Of a stretch of 64,000 nt of DNA, positions 1-8,825 are shown piece by piece. Position 1 is the first letter of the stretch; the number at the start of each line of letters is the position of its first letter. Source of the DNA: GCA-002731945 sp913047775. Lineage in GTDB: Bacteria; Pseudomonadota; Alphaproteobacteria; MED-G09. The position numbers and the translations under genes were made by a program. The stretch lies in the NCBI GenBank assembly GCA_913047775.1, contig CAJWUE010000001.1, forward strand, positions 18,698 through 82,697, in the 5' to 3' direction. The notes under the pieces were generated by a model. It made no database searches. It worked only from the letters and a program-made list of their open reading frames with translations, and was not told where the DNA came from.

Positions 1-1571
1 CTATCTTTTATAGTATTGATCTTTGATTTTGATCCTGAAGTATAGATCCATATATTCGGGGGGTTATCCCTATATTTTTTCTCAAGAGAAAAGATATCAA
101 TAGGATCTTTAATCAGACCCATATCAAAATAATCATTAACCTGCTTTTCACCAATACCATCTATATCGAAAGCCTCTTTTGAAACAAAATGCTTTAGTCT
201 TTCCTTTGCTTGAGATGAACAAGAAAAACCGCCAGTGCAGCGAATATATTTTTCATAGGACATTTTTTTTCCATCTTTATCGGACAACAACTCTTTTTCT
301 GCGGGGGACCCACAAACAGGACATTTTTCAGGAATCTTGATTTCTCTTAAACTGTCCTTCCTTTTTGATTTAATAACCTCGATCACCTGGGGAATGACAT
401 CACCTGCCCTCTGAACCCAAACTTTGTCACCAATTCGGATATCCTTTTTTTGTATATCTTCATAATTATGCAAACTGGCATTTGAAACCACCGCCCCTCC
501 AATCATAACCGGTTTCAATCTTGCGACAGGAGTCAGTACTCCTGTTCTTCCTACCTGAATGTGAACATCAATGATCTCTGAAGCTGCCCTTTCAGAAGGA
601 AACTTGTGAGCAATTGCCCAACGTGGGTGGTGGTCAGTTGACTGGAGTCTTTCTCTCCAGTCAAGTCTATTTAATTTGTAGACAATTCCATCAATGTCAT
701 AACCAATATCTATTCTTTTTCTGAGTATTTCATCGTAATATTTTTCCAATGATTTTAGAGAATCATGAACTGTTGATAAAGGATTAACTGGTAATCCTAA
801 ATCATTGAAATTATTTATTATATCACTATGTTTTTCGTATAATAATGGAGATATTCTACCCCAACTATATGCAAAAAAACGTAATGGTCTTTTAGATGTT
901 TCCATTGGGTCAAGTTGTTTTAAAGATCCTGCTGCAGCATTCCTCGGATTCTTAAACAAATCTTTTCCACTCTCTTCTTGTAATCTATTCAATTCATCAA
1001 AATCCTCATGGGAAATATAAACTTCTCCCCTGACTTCAAGAACTTTAGGAGCTTTCTTTTCGTTAATTTTTTTTGGTATATCTACAATCGTTTTCAAATT
1101 CTCAGTAACATCTTCACCATAAGAACCATCCCCTCTCGTCGCCCCAAGGACCATTTTGCCTTCCTCGTATATTATTGTTGCAGATAAGCCGTCAATTTTA
1201 GGTTCAGCAACAAACTCAATCTGCTGATTCTGATCAAGCATTAAAAAACTACTAAGGCTATCAATCCAACTTTGAACTTCATTTAGATCTTTTGCATTTT
1301 GAATAGACAACATAGGTATAGAATGTTTTACCTTATTGAATTTTTCTAATGGCTTTGCGCCAACTAAATCAGTTGGTGAATTTTTTCTCTTTAATTCAGG
1401 AAATTCTTTTTCAATCTCAGTAGCGCGTCTGAATAACTTGTCAAATTCTGTATCTGAAATTTGAGGATCGTCATCTAGGTGATATTTCTGGTTATGAAAC
1501 TCTAATTCTTTGTAGAGCTTAACAAGTTCTTTTTGTGAATCTTTTTTTTTGATTTTCTGATCGATATTCAT
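1..1571 (-). CDS. ligA: NAD-dependent DNA ligase LigA, C-terminus cut by window edge
   Basis: Seals nicks in duplex DNA using NAD+ during replication and repair. The frame is open from an ATG at 1571 to the window edge (about 523 codons). It shows the adenylation motif EPKIDG, whose lysine (K125, codon 1197-1199) takes the AMP. The nucleotidyltransferase core follows, then the OB fold and a four-cysteine zinc finger (CPVCG, later C and C in RCTGGFSC). The last part of the helix-hairpin-helix domain and the BRCT domain lie outside the window. The gene starts 11 bases after bamD and is the last one visible of the dcw-side run. Many alphaproteobacteria have recN between bamD and ligA; here it is absent. 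Family assignment is secure. Confidence 0.95.
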   Translation of the reverse strand, partial: MNIDQKIKKKDSQKELVKLYKELEFHNQKYHLDDDPQISDTEFDKLFRRATEIEKEFPELKRKNSPTDLVGAKPLEKFNKVKHSIPMLSIQNAKDLNEVQSWIDSLSSFLMLDQNQQIEFVAEPKIDGLSATIIYEEGKMVLGATRGDGSYGEDVTENLKTIVDIPKKINEKKAPKVLEVRGEVYISHEDFDELNRLQEESGKDLFKNPRNAAAGSLKQLDPMETSKRPLRFFAYSWGRISPLLYEKHSDIINNFNDLGLPVNPLSTVHDSLKSLEKYYDEILRKRIDIGYDIDGIVYKLNRLDWRERLQSTDHHPRWAIAHKFPSERAASEIIDVHIQVGRTGVLTPVARLKPVMIGGAVVSNASLHNYEDIQKKDIRIGDKVWVQRAGDVIPQVIEVIKSKRKDSLREIKIPEKCPVCGSPAEKELLSDKDGKKMSYEKYIRCTGGFSCSSQAKERLKHFVSKEAFDIDGIGEKQVNDYFDMGLIKDPIDIFSLEKKYRDNPPNIWIYTSGSKSKINTIKD

Positions 1572-1582
1572 AAGGGTGCTTA

Positions 1583-2353
1583 TTAAGGAAAACGTTTGAC
1601 TAACTCATAACTGTCCTTATACCACTGACTATTTGGGAAATTATATCCTAAAACAGAAGCAGTAGCCTTTGCCTCTTCCATTAGGCCCAACGAGATATAT
1701 GCCTCAACAATTCTATGAAGAGCCTCAGGAGTATGGCTTGTTGTCTTGTAGTCAACCACAACACTTCTGAAACGATTGATCGCAGCAAGAAATGCGCTTT
1801 GTTTTAAATAATATCTACCAATATACATTTCCTTCCCAGCAAGATGGTCCATAGTCAAATCTACTTTCATTTGTGCGTCTCTTGCATAATCTGTTTCAGG
1901 ATAGCGCCTAATGATTTCTATAAAGGACTCTAAGGCCATTTCGGTTATTTTTTGGTCTCTTGCAACATCAGAAATACGTTCATAGTAGGATTGACCAATA
2001 AGATAGTAAGCGTAAACAGCATACTTATTACCCGGATGTAATGATATAAATCGCTGCGCAGAAGAAATAGCTTCATCATACTTATTTTGTAAATAATAGG
2101 TATAAGCTGACATCAACATTGCCCTTCGTGCCCAAGAAGAGTAAGGGTGCTGCCTTTCAACTTCATCGAACTCAAAAGCGGCCTGTTGATAACGTCCCCT
2201 TTCTAGATTATAGAGCGCATTGTTGTATATTGCCTCTAAGGTCCTTTCCCTGTATTCCGGTCGTCCATCGTTACTTGAACAAGAAATTAGGAGTCCAAAA
2301 ATTATTATAAATAAACTATTTTTAACAAAATATTTAATGTTCAGATTGATCAT
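1583..2353 (-). CDS. bamD: Outer-membrane assembly lipoprotein BamD (ComL)
   Basis: Essential lipoprotein of the BAM complex that folds beta-barrels into the outer membrane. The 256-residue product has an N-terminal hydrophobic signal with a lipobox LISC, giving lipidated Cys25. Serine follows at +2, so outer-membrane sorting is expected. The rest is a run of TPR-like helical repeats (YNNALYNLERGRYQQAAFEF, then further A-Y-x-R-P pieces such as RRYPETDYARDA), as in the YfiO/BamD family, and the length is normal. No clear Shine-Dalgarno precedes the ATG at 2353. It sits between lpxC (65-base gap) and ligA (11-base gap), the usual alphaproteobacterial neighbourhood. Confidence 0.93.
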   Translation of the reverse strand: MINLNIKYFVKNSLFIIIFGLLISCSSNDGRPEYRERTLEAIYNNALYNLERGRYQQAAFEFDEVERQHPYSSWARRAMLMSAYTYYLQNKYDEAISSAQRFISLHPGNKYAVYAYYLIGQSYYERISDVARDQKITEMALESFIEIIRRYPETDYARDAQMKVDLTMDHLAGKEMYIGRYYLKQSAFLAAINRFRSVVVDYKTTSHTPEALHRIVEAYISLGLMEEAKATASVLGYNFPNSQWYKDSYELVKRFP

Positions 2354-2418
2354 TATGTAATTATATTACTAAAAGAATAAAAGAGCTATACGAAGCTTAT
2401 TAAAAAAAATAAAGGAAA

Positions 2419-3399
2419 TTAAGCAACGTCGACATCACGCTCAATATTCAGATTATGATTATCGCCCAACTCAATGATTTCATAAGAGTCTTTATTTGCA
2501 AATAATTCCTTAAGCAGCAAATTATTTGTGTAGTGACCACACAAATAACCTGAGTATTTTCCTTGGATTCGGTAACCGGAAGTAAATAAATCTCCAACCA
2601 CATCAAGGAGTTTGTGACGAACAAATTCGTCTTTGTGTCTTAATCCTTCAGAATTAATAACCTCATCATTATCTATAACTATACAATTATCGAGACTTCC
2701 TCCAAGTCCTAGCCCTAAAAACCTCAATGCCTCAACATCTTTCATAAAACCAAACGTACGAGCGCTAGAAGCAAAATCTTTAAAGCTATCATTCTCCATA
2801 GAGAAAGAAATTGTCTGTTTTCCGATAACCTTATCAGAAAAATCTATGGAAACAAAAAAATCCATACCCTTGCTAGGCTCTAAATGACAAATTTTATTTC
2901 CATCACTGATGGAAATTTTATCAAGAATCTTTATAAACTTTCTTTTTATAGGAAGGCTAACTATTCCTGCTTCTTCAATTAATTTTATAAATGGAAGAGA
3001 ACTTCCATCCATAATTGGAACTTCGTCTCCATCAATTTCAACCTCGATATTATCTATACCCGAACCACATAAAGCTGCCATTAGGTGTTCTATTGTAGAT
3101 ACCTTAGAACCATCATTGTTTTCTATAGTTGTACAAAAGTTTGTATCCGAAACATTATCATATCTTGCTTTTACGGTTCTTTCAGATTGGTCTGCATCAA
3201 TATCTTTTCTTACAAAAACTATTCCAGAGTTTTCTTTAGCTGGATTTAAAATAAAACTTATATCATCACCTTTGTGAAGACCAATACCTGAAGATGAAAC
3301 TGATTTAGCAATTGTGGTTTGCCAAGGATAAAAACCTGAAGCTTCCATAAAATTACAATCCATTTTTGGGTATTTAATTCGGGAATCTATTGTAGACAT
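2419..3399 (-). CDS. lpxC: UDP-3-O-acyl-N-acetylglucosamine deacetylase
   Basis: Zinc enzyme for the committed step of lipid A synthesis: it removes the acetyl group from UDP-3-O-acyl-GlcNAc in the cytoplasm. The 326-residue protein shows both LpxC halves. Zinc ligands are visible as H105 (STIEHLMAAL), H262 and D266 (RHKLLDVVGDL), and the general-acid histidine as H289 (GHYTNN). GIGLHKG and DGSSLPF are typical. The N-terminus carries about 20 extra residues before the conserved start of the fold; the ATG at 3399 is preceded by AAGGA at proper spacing, so the extension is probably real. It lies 127 bases after ftsZ, the alphaproteobacterial order. It presumably marks an outer membrane containing lipid A. 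Confidence 0.96.
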   Translation of the reverse strand: MSTIDSRIKYPKMDCNFMEASGFYPWQTTIAKSVSSSGIGLHKGDDISFILNPAKENSGIVFVRKDIDADQSERTVKARYDNVSDTNFCTTIENNDGSKVSTIEHLMAALCGSGIDNIEVEIDGDEVPIMDGSSLPFIKLIEEAGIVSLPIKRKFIKILDKISISDGNKICHLEPSKGMDFFVSIDFSDKVIGKQTISFSMENDSFKDFASSARTFGFMKDVEALRFLGLGLGGSLDNCIVIDNDEVINSEGLRHKDEFVRHKLLDVVGDLFTSGYRIQGKYSGYLCGHYTNNLLLKELFANKDSYEIIELGDNHNLNIERDVDVA

Positions 3400-3450
3400 T
3401 CATACTTCCTTATTGTCACTCTTTTTAAATTTTATTGAGTAGCCTCTAGT

Positions 3451-3477
3451 AATACCATTTTAGTTAACAGTGGTATT
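3451..3477 (-). other. Weak hairpin in the ftsZ-lpxC spacer
   Basis: AATACCA (3451-3457) and TGGTATT (3471-3477) form a perfect 7-base inverted repeat with a 13-base loop, in the 127-base gap downstream of ftsZ. It lacks a clean T-run on the minus strand. It could be a weak terminator, an mRNA-processing or stability stem, or chance in AT-rich DNA. Confidence 0.3.
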
Positions 3478-3526
3478 CCTTTAAGCCAAATAAAAGATTG
3501 TGTCGTTTTGTAACGATTAGATTTGA

Positions 3527-4891
3527 TTAATTATTTTTTTTTCTTTGAAAGGCAGGTATTTCTAACTGGGAATCAAGATCATCATCATCAATGTTATCAA
3601 AACGATCACTCTTAAAAAGGGGAACCCCATCATCATTTTCCCATTCTTCTGGTTCTGTAATATTTTCATTTAAATTCGCATCCTGATCTTCGTCCACTTC
3701 CATTTCCTTATCAACAGATACATCTAAATCATTCTCTTCAATACCTCTGTAATTCTCATCTTTTCTTGGTGTTTCTGGTGGAATTTGGCGAACTTCGAGC
3801 TCTACTGATCGGATTGCATCATTAGCGCTCTCACTCTCATCAGTTGTCTGATCATTTTTCTGATCTAAAATAGGGCTTTCTTCTAGATTAACTATTTTGT
3901 CTTCACCACCAGTCTCATTAGTCATTCCAGTAGCTACCGTAGAAACTATTATCTCATCACCTAGGTCGTCATCTTCAAAAAGTCCTGTTATGATTTCGCA
4001 ATCCTGATTATGATTTTGATCTTTTACTGCATGTACAGCTGAATCCATTTCAGCTAGAGTTATTTCCGTGCTAGCCGTTATAGATATAAGCAACCCTTGA
4101 GCATCTCTTAAATTTACTTCATCTAGCATTGGGTTTGATATTGACATTTCTGCCGCCCTAACAGATCTGTTTTCACCTGAAGATTTTCCAACCCCGAAAG
4201 AGGCCTTGCCAACAAATGCCATTACCGTTTTTACATCTGCAAAATCTATATTTATTCTTCCTTTCTGTACAATTAGGGAGCTAATTGCAGACACCCCATC
4301 ATACAATGTACGATTTATGATCTCATTGCATTCATTAAAATTTGTTTCAATATTAGCCACTCTGAAAACATTTTCATTAGGAACGACTATCAAAGTATCA
4401 ACACATTTGGATAATTCTTTTACACCTTCCTCAGCCATTTTCATTTTTTTCGTACCATCAAATCTCCAAGGGGTTGTCACAACACCGACAGTAAGAATGC
4501 CCATTTCCTTTGCTATTTGAGCAATTATCGGGGCAGCTCCTGTTCCTGTTCCGCCCCCCATACACGCAGAAATAAAAATCATATTAATGCCTCTTAGATG
4601 ATCTTTAATTTCTTCAGCAGATTCTTGAGCAGCCTTCTTTCCAATCTTAGGGTCAGCTCCAGCTCCTAAACCTCTGGTAATTTGGGATCCAATTTGAATT
4701 CTTGTTGTATTTTCTTGAAGAATATTTTCTTCTAGAGCCTGTGCATCAGTATTAACCGAATACAAATCAACACCCGTAAGGCCACATTTAATCATTGTTC
4801 TTAGAACATTTCCTCCTCCTCCTCCAACTCCGAGTACAGCTAAACGTGGTTTTAACTTCTCAGCTTCAGGCGCAGATAGTTCAATAGACAA
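3527..4891 (-). CDS. ftsZ: Cell division GTPase FtsZ
   Basis: Tubulin-like GTPase that forms the Z-ring. The 454-residue protein has the glycine-rich nucleotide loop GVGGGGGN (21-28), the tubulin signature GGGTGTGAA (112-120) and the T7 synergy loop NIDFADV (214-220). A long acidic disordered linker (about 325-435) leads to the C-terminal peptide LEIPAFQRKK, which binds FtsA. The linker and the LEIPAF ending are typical of Alphaproteobacteria. The start is TTG at 4891, with AGGAG six bases upstream; no ATG is available nearby. A 69-base gap separates it from ftsA, so it may have extra transcriptional input. Confidence 0.98.
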   Translation of the reverse strand: MSIELSAPEAEKLKPRLAVLGVGGGGGNVLRTMIKCGLTGVDLYSVNTDAQALEENILQENTTRIQIGSQITRGLGAGADPKIGKKAAQESAEEIKDHLRGINMIFISACMGGGTGTGAAPIIAQIAKEMGILTVGVVTTPWRFDGTKKMKMAEEGVKELSKCVDTLIVVPNENVFRVANIETNFNECNEIINRTLYDGVSAISSLIVQKGRINIDFADVKTVMAFVGKASFGVGKSSGENRSVRAAEMSISNPMLDEVNLRDAQGLLISITASTEITLAEMDSAVHAVKDQNHNQDCEIITGLFEDDDLGDEIIVSTVATGMTNETGGEDKIVNLEESPILDQKNDQTTDESESANDAIRSVELEVRQIPPETPRKDENYRGIEENDLDVSVDKEMEVDEDQDANLNENITEPEEWENDDGVPLFKSDRFDNIDDDDLDSQLEIPAFQRKKNN

Positions 4892-4897
4892 TTTCTT

Positions 4898-4902
4898 CTC
4901 CT
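4898..4902 (-). promoter_or_regulatory. Shine-Dalgarno that sets the TTG start of ftsZ
   Basis: On the minus strand AGGAG is followed by six bases and then TTG at 4889-4891. The good match and ideal spacing support TTG as the true ftsZ start, an unusual initiator for this highly expressed gene. Confidence 0.75.
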
Positions 4903-4960
4903 ATATCAGATACTTATACTTCAACTGATTCTTAATTATAAACAAGGGAAAGAAAGCGTT

Positions 4961-6253
4961 CTAAAACCCTGTTCCCATTAAATTTTTAATAATTTTCTGA
5001 GTAAAACTAGACCTTTTTTTTAAGTGCTTCAGTTCATTTTTTTTTTGATCAAGTGAATGAATTATTACACCAGCACATGAAGAAAAGCCAGGTCCTGAGG
5101 TATTTTCAGATAAACCCCCTAATTTCTTAGGCATTCCCAATCTAACACTACAATCTAAAACCCTTTCTGCAATTTCAAGACTCCCTGTTAGATGAGTTGT
5201 ACCGCCTGTTAATACAACATTTCTTCTTGCAATTTCAGAATATCCTGAATTCTCAATAGCATGTAACGACATCTCAAGAATTTCTTCATATCTGGGTTTT
5301 ATAATTGTTATCAAGTCACTTAATTTAAATGACCTTCGCGAACTAGATTTTTCTTCTAATTGTGGTATTTCATAAAATTGTTCCGTATCATTTGAACCAA
5401 ATAAAGTGCTCCCATATAGATTCTTTATGCCTTCAGCATGTTCAAAAGGTGTCGAAAGTCCTTTAGCAATATCATTAGAAATATACCATCCACCAATTTT
5501 TATGGATTTAGTATAAACAACAGTTCCTTCAAAGAAGATTGATATAGAAGTTGTCCCTGATCCTATATCTATACAAACTGAACCCAAATCTTTTTCATGC
5601 TCATGAAGGCAAGCTAATCCTGAAACATAAGGCTCTGCAAGGATATCTAGGATATCAATATGACAATTATGAATTACATTTTCAATATTCATAGTAGGGT
5701 TATTACTTGATGTAATGAGAGTTAATTCTATTCCTAGAATATCTGCAATTAATCCAGTAGGATCAGGAACATTTCTGGCACCATCAACAAAGAATTTCGA
5801 AGGAATAACATGCAGAACTCTTTTATCACCTATATTTAGGTTTTTTCTTGCATTTTTTATTACTGCGTCAACATGATCCTGATTAACCACCCTTTCGGAC
5901 ACAGGAATTCTTCCTGATAAGATTGAACTTTTAATGTGACTGCCTGAAATAGATATATAGGCACTACTTACCTCTGCAGATGCTTCATTTTCTGCATTAT
6001 CGAGAGCTAATCTAACTGATTTTTCGGCCTCAGATGGATCAATAATTAATCCGTTTTTTATTCCTTTCGATTGGCAATAACCTGCCCCTATGATTCTAGC
6101 CGCTCTTCTTTCGCGCGTTACTTGATCAATTCTTGCAATAAAACAAGCAATTTTATCTGACCCTAAATCAATTGCCGTCACCAGTCCTTTAGACCGATTA
6201 TTTTTTCTAGCGTCTCCCATAAAAAGATCGTTTTGAAAAGTCTCTTTATTCAT
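4961..6253 (-). CDS. ftsA: Cell division protein FtsA (actin-like Z-ring anchor)
   Basis: Actin-fold ATPase that tethers FtsZ to the inner membrane and recruits later division proteins. The 430-residue protein has the phosphate-1 region LVTAIDLGSDKIACFIA (about 24-40), the SHS2 (1C) domain, the phosphate-2 region CIDIGSGTTSISIF and the adenosine-loop GGTTHL. It ends in a basic amphipathic tail (QKIIKNLMGTGF), as expected for the membrane-targeting helix. Its ATG (6251-6253) overlaps the end of ftsQ by eight bases, suggesting translational coupling. An N-terminal stretch of about 22 residues precedes the first actin strand. Confidence 0.96.
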   Translation of the reverse strand: MNKETFQNDLFMGDARKNNRSKGLVTAIDLGSDKIACFIARIDQVTRERRAARIIGAGYCQSKGIKNGLIIDPSEAEKSVRLALDNAENEASAEVSSAYISISGSHIKSSILSGRIPVSERVVNQDHVDAVIKNARKNLNIGDKRVLHVIPSKFFVDGARNVPDPTGLIADILGIELTLITSSNNPTMNIENVIHNCHIDILDILAEPYVSGLACLHEHEKDLGSVCIDIGSGTTSISIFFEGTVVYTKSIKIGGWYISNDIAKGLSTPFEHAEGIKNLYGSTLFGSNDTEQFYEIPQLEEKSSSRRSFKLSDLITIIKPRYEEILEMSLHAIENSGYSEIARRNVVLTGGTTHLTGSLEIAERVLDCSVRLGMPKKLGGLSENTSGPGFSSCAGVIIHSLDQKKNELKHLKKRSSFTQKIIKNLMGTGF

Positions 6254-6992
6254 TGATTAGCCTTCTAGGCGACTTATCAGTTGCAATTTTTCCCCTTATC
6301 TTCATATCTATTTTTTTGTGTCCATATTCAATAAATTTATATTCTTTTAAATACCTCTTTAAATCAAAGAGCGATTCGCTGATATCTCCTGTAGGTAATT
6401 TGACTAATACTTGATCATCAATATAAATATCCCATCTTCTTTTTGCTATTAAAATTGCATATTGAAGCCTAGAGGCTATGTCGGGATGATCGTCAAGAGC
6501 CAGAATAAGTTCACTGATTTTGCTATCTGCTTCTTTACCTTTAACTAAAAGGAGATCCTCAAAGACTTTTTGACCTGTAACGTTCTCAATGTGGTAACCG
6601 TCTCTATCAAGAACAATCTGTTCCTTATTAAATTCCCAAATTGCAGAAGGCTGATACTCTTCAATAACCACTAACAGGCTATTTGGTAGATTTCTGTTGA
6701 TGCTTACATCTTTAACCCAAGGCACGCTCAAAACGTTCTGTCGAATATCATTTAAGTTGAGATTAAATAACGGATCTCCGACCTTTAAATTAATTGAAGA
6801 GATAATTTCTCCTCTGCTTGACCTATTCCTACCAATTAATTTAATTGACTCTAATTTAAAGACTTTATTGGCGCTCTCATTAAATTGCTCCAAAAGAACA
6901 CTACCATTAAAATAAAACAAGTAGACAAATAATGAGAAAAATAAAAAGATAATACTGAAAGAAATATAAAAGTAGCTCCTTATCTTCCGCAT
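6246..6992 (-). CDS. ftsQ: Cell division protein FtsQ
   Basis: Bitopic inner-membrane protein of the divisome that links FtsA/FtsZ with FtsL and the septal synthase. The 248 residues have a short basic N-terminus, one transmembrane segment (about 8-28) and a periplasmic POTRA domain beginning near FKLESIKLIGRNRSSRGEI, followed by the FtsQ beta domain. The length is usual. The start ATG at 6992 overlaps ddl by 13 bases and the end overlaps ftsA by eight. Sequence identity in this family is low, so the call rests on topology, POTRA pattern and position together. Confidence 0.92.
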   Translation of the reverse strand: MRKIRSYFYISFSIIFLFFSLFVYLFYFNGSVLLEQFNESANKVFKLESIKLIGRNRSSRGEIISSINLKVGDPLFNLNLNDIRQNVLSVPWVKDVSINRNLPNSLLVVIEEYQPSAIWEFNKEQIVLDRDGYHIENVTGQKVFEDLLLVKGKEADSKISELILALDDHPDIASRLQYAILIAKRRWDIYIDDQVLVKLPTGDISESLFDLKRYLKEYKFIEYGHKKIDMKIRGKIATDKSPRRLINE

Positions 6993-7906
6993 GATGCGTC
7001 CTTAATTATTAAGTTAACTAAATCAACATAACTAATACCTTGCCTTAAGGCTAATTCTGGAACTAAAGAAGTCTTAGTCATGCCTGGCTGTGTATTAACT
7101 TCAAGAATGTACAAAGATTCTTTTTCATTCAAACTCCTTCCAAATATAAAATCTGCCCTTGTAATACCTCTACATCCAATTAAATTATGGCTTTTAATAG
7201 TCATTTCCCTTGTTTGATTGTAAATCAGTTCAGGAATGGGAGCAGGAATTAGGTGAGTGGAGCCTCCCTCACAATACTTAGAATTATAGTCGTAGAAGTT
7301 GTTTTTCGTTTTTATTTCCATGACCATACTAGGTTTGTTATCTATAACCGCACAAGTAAGTTCCCTTCCTCTAATATATTCTTCAATAATAACCTTTTCC
7401 CCAAAATCCCAACAACTAAGATCGTTAAGAAAATTAATTCTATCTGATTCACCATGAATTGTGTAAACGCCAAGACTGGAACCTTGGCCGATAGGCTTAA
7501 TTACAACAGGATAATAGAATTCAAAAGTTTCAATCTCTTCTATATCTATTAACTTGAAGTTAGGAGTTAATAATTTATTTCTATTAAAAATATTTTTTGA
7601 AATAGCTTTATTCATAGCAACTTCTGAAGAATTAATTCCCGAGTGTGTGTAAGGAATATTGTGTTCTTCCAAAATTCTTTGAATTTTTCCGTCTTCACCA
7701 CCAGGACCATGAAGAGCGTTGAAACATAAATCCGGTTTTGCGCTTATAATTTTAGTTACGAAATTACCCCTACAATCTAACGATGAAACCTTATAGCCTA
7801 TTTCAGCTAAAGCTTTTTCTATATATTTTCCTGATTCAAGGCTTACCTGCCTTTCGGCTGATTCTCCTCCTTTTAATACTAAAATATGAGAACTTTTATC
7901 TATCAA
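6980..7906 (-). CDS. ddl: D-alanine--D-alanine ligase
   Basis: ATP-grasp ligase joining two D-alanines for the peptidoglycan stem peptide, in the cytoplasm. The 308-residue product has the N-terminal signature GGESAERQVSLESG. The ATP-binding segment reads PVVIKPIGQGSSLGVY, and the metal/phosphate site near the C-terminus reads LEVNTQPGMT. The start is TTG at 7906 inside the last codons of murB (11-base overlap); no ATG or GTG fits better without losing the conserved N-terminus. Overlaps on both sides indicate tight coupling within the dcw operon. The Ddl family is clear; subtype A or B is not distinguished. Confidence 0.96.
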   Translation of the reverse strand: MIDKSSHILVLKGGESAERQVSLESGKYIEKALAEIGYKVSSLDCRGNFVTKIISAKPDLCFNALHGPGGEDGKIQRILEEHNIPYTHSGINSSEVAMNKAISKNIFNRNKLLTPNFKLIDIEEIETFEFYYPVVIKPIGQGSSLGVYTIHGESDRINFLNDLSCWDFGEKVIIEEYIRGRELTCAVIDNKPSMVMEIKTKNNFYDYNSKYCEGGSTHLIPAPIPELIYNQTREMTIKSHNLIGCRGITRADFIFGRSLNEKESLYILEVNTQPGMTKTSLVPELALRQGISYVDLVNLIIKDASCGR

Positions 7907-8825
7907 GATGTTGGCCTACAATTCTTATTTCCCATTCCAAAGTAATCCCCGAACAGGAAAAAACTTTCTCAATAATTGTATTTCCTAAATCCTCAAAATC
8001 TTTTGCTGTTGCTTCTCCATTATTGATTAGGAAATTACAATGTTTTTTCGATACTTCTGCTCCTCCAATTTTTTTCCCCTGCATCCCTGCTTCTTTTATA
8101 AGCTCCCAAGCCTTTTTTTCTGTAGGATTTTTAAAAGTGCTACCTCCGGTCGCATAACCTTTTGGTTGTGATATTTCTCTACCTGAATTAATTTTTTCGA
8201 TTAGTGATCTAATTTTTTCTTTTTTAGAGGGTTGTCCTTGGAAAATTGCTTCTATAAGGATTTTACCCTCTGATAATTTTGTTCCTCTATATAAAAAACC
8301 TATTTCATTCTTAGTTAATACAGATATTTTACCTTTTCTATCAATAAATTTACCCTCTAAAATAATATCCTTAATCTCTTTTCCATAGCACCCTGCATTC
8401 ATTGCAACAGCACCGCCTATACTCCCTGGAATGCTTGATAAAAACTCTAATCCTCCTAACTCGGCACACATTGCTTGATAAGAGAGGTTCTTATCAAGTA
8501 TTCCAGCACCCGCTGAGATCTGATCTCCTTTTAAAAGATTAATTGGCAAGAAATTTGGTGGTATTAAAATTGTTACGCCGGATAAGCCTCCGTCGCGAAT
8601 AAGCACATTTGATAATCTACCAAAAACGTTGATATTTATTTTAGGTGAAAGAAATGAAAGAAAATGAGAAAGGTCTTCAAGATTATAAGGGATATACAAA
8701 CACTCTGCAGGCCCGCCAACTTTTAACCAAGACAAGTTTTCTAGAGATTTATTAAATAATATCTTTCCTTTTAACTTCGCAAGGTCATTACCGCCTGGAA
8801 AAAATTTATCCTTTTTTATAGTCAT
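7896..8825 (-). CDS. murB: UDP-N-acetylenolpyruvoylglucosamine reductase
   Basis: FAD enzyme that reduces UDP-GlcNAc-enolpyruvate to UDP-MurNAc with NADPH. The 309-residue protein has the FAD-binding segment with GSIGGAVAMNAGCYG and the type II-like active-site segment YATGGSTFKNP, whose serine protonates the substrate. The C-terminal substrate domain follows. Its ATG overlaps the stop of murC as ATGA (four bases) and its 3' end overlaps ddl by 11 bases. The murC-murB-ddl order is standard for alphaproteobacterial dcw clusters. Confidence 0.96.
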   Translation of the reverse strand: MTIKKDKFFPGGNDLAKLKGKILFNKSLENLSWLKVGGPAECLYIPYNLEDLSHFLSFLSPKININVFGRLSNVLIRDGGLSGVTILIPPNFLPINLLKGDQISAGAGILDKNLSYQAMCAELGGLEFLSSIPGSIGGAVAMNAGCYGKEIKDIILEGKFIDRKGKISVLTKNEIGFLYRGTKLSEGKILIEAIFQGQPSKKEKIRSLIEKINSGREISQPKGYATGGSTFKNPTEKKAWELIKEAGMQGKKIGGAEVSKKHCNFLINNGEATAKDFEDLGNTIIEKVFSCSGITLEWEIRIVGQHLDR

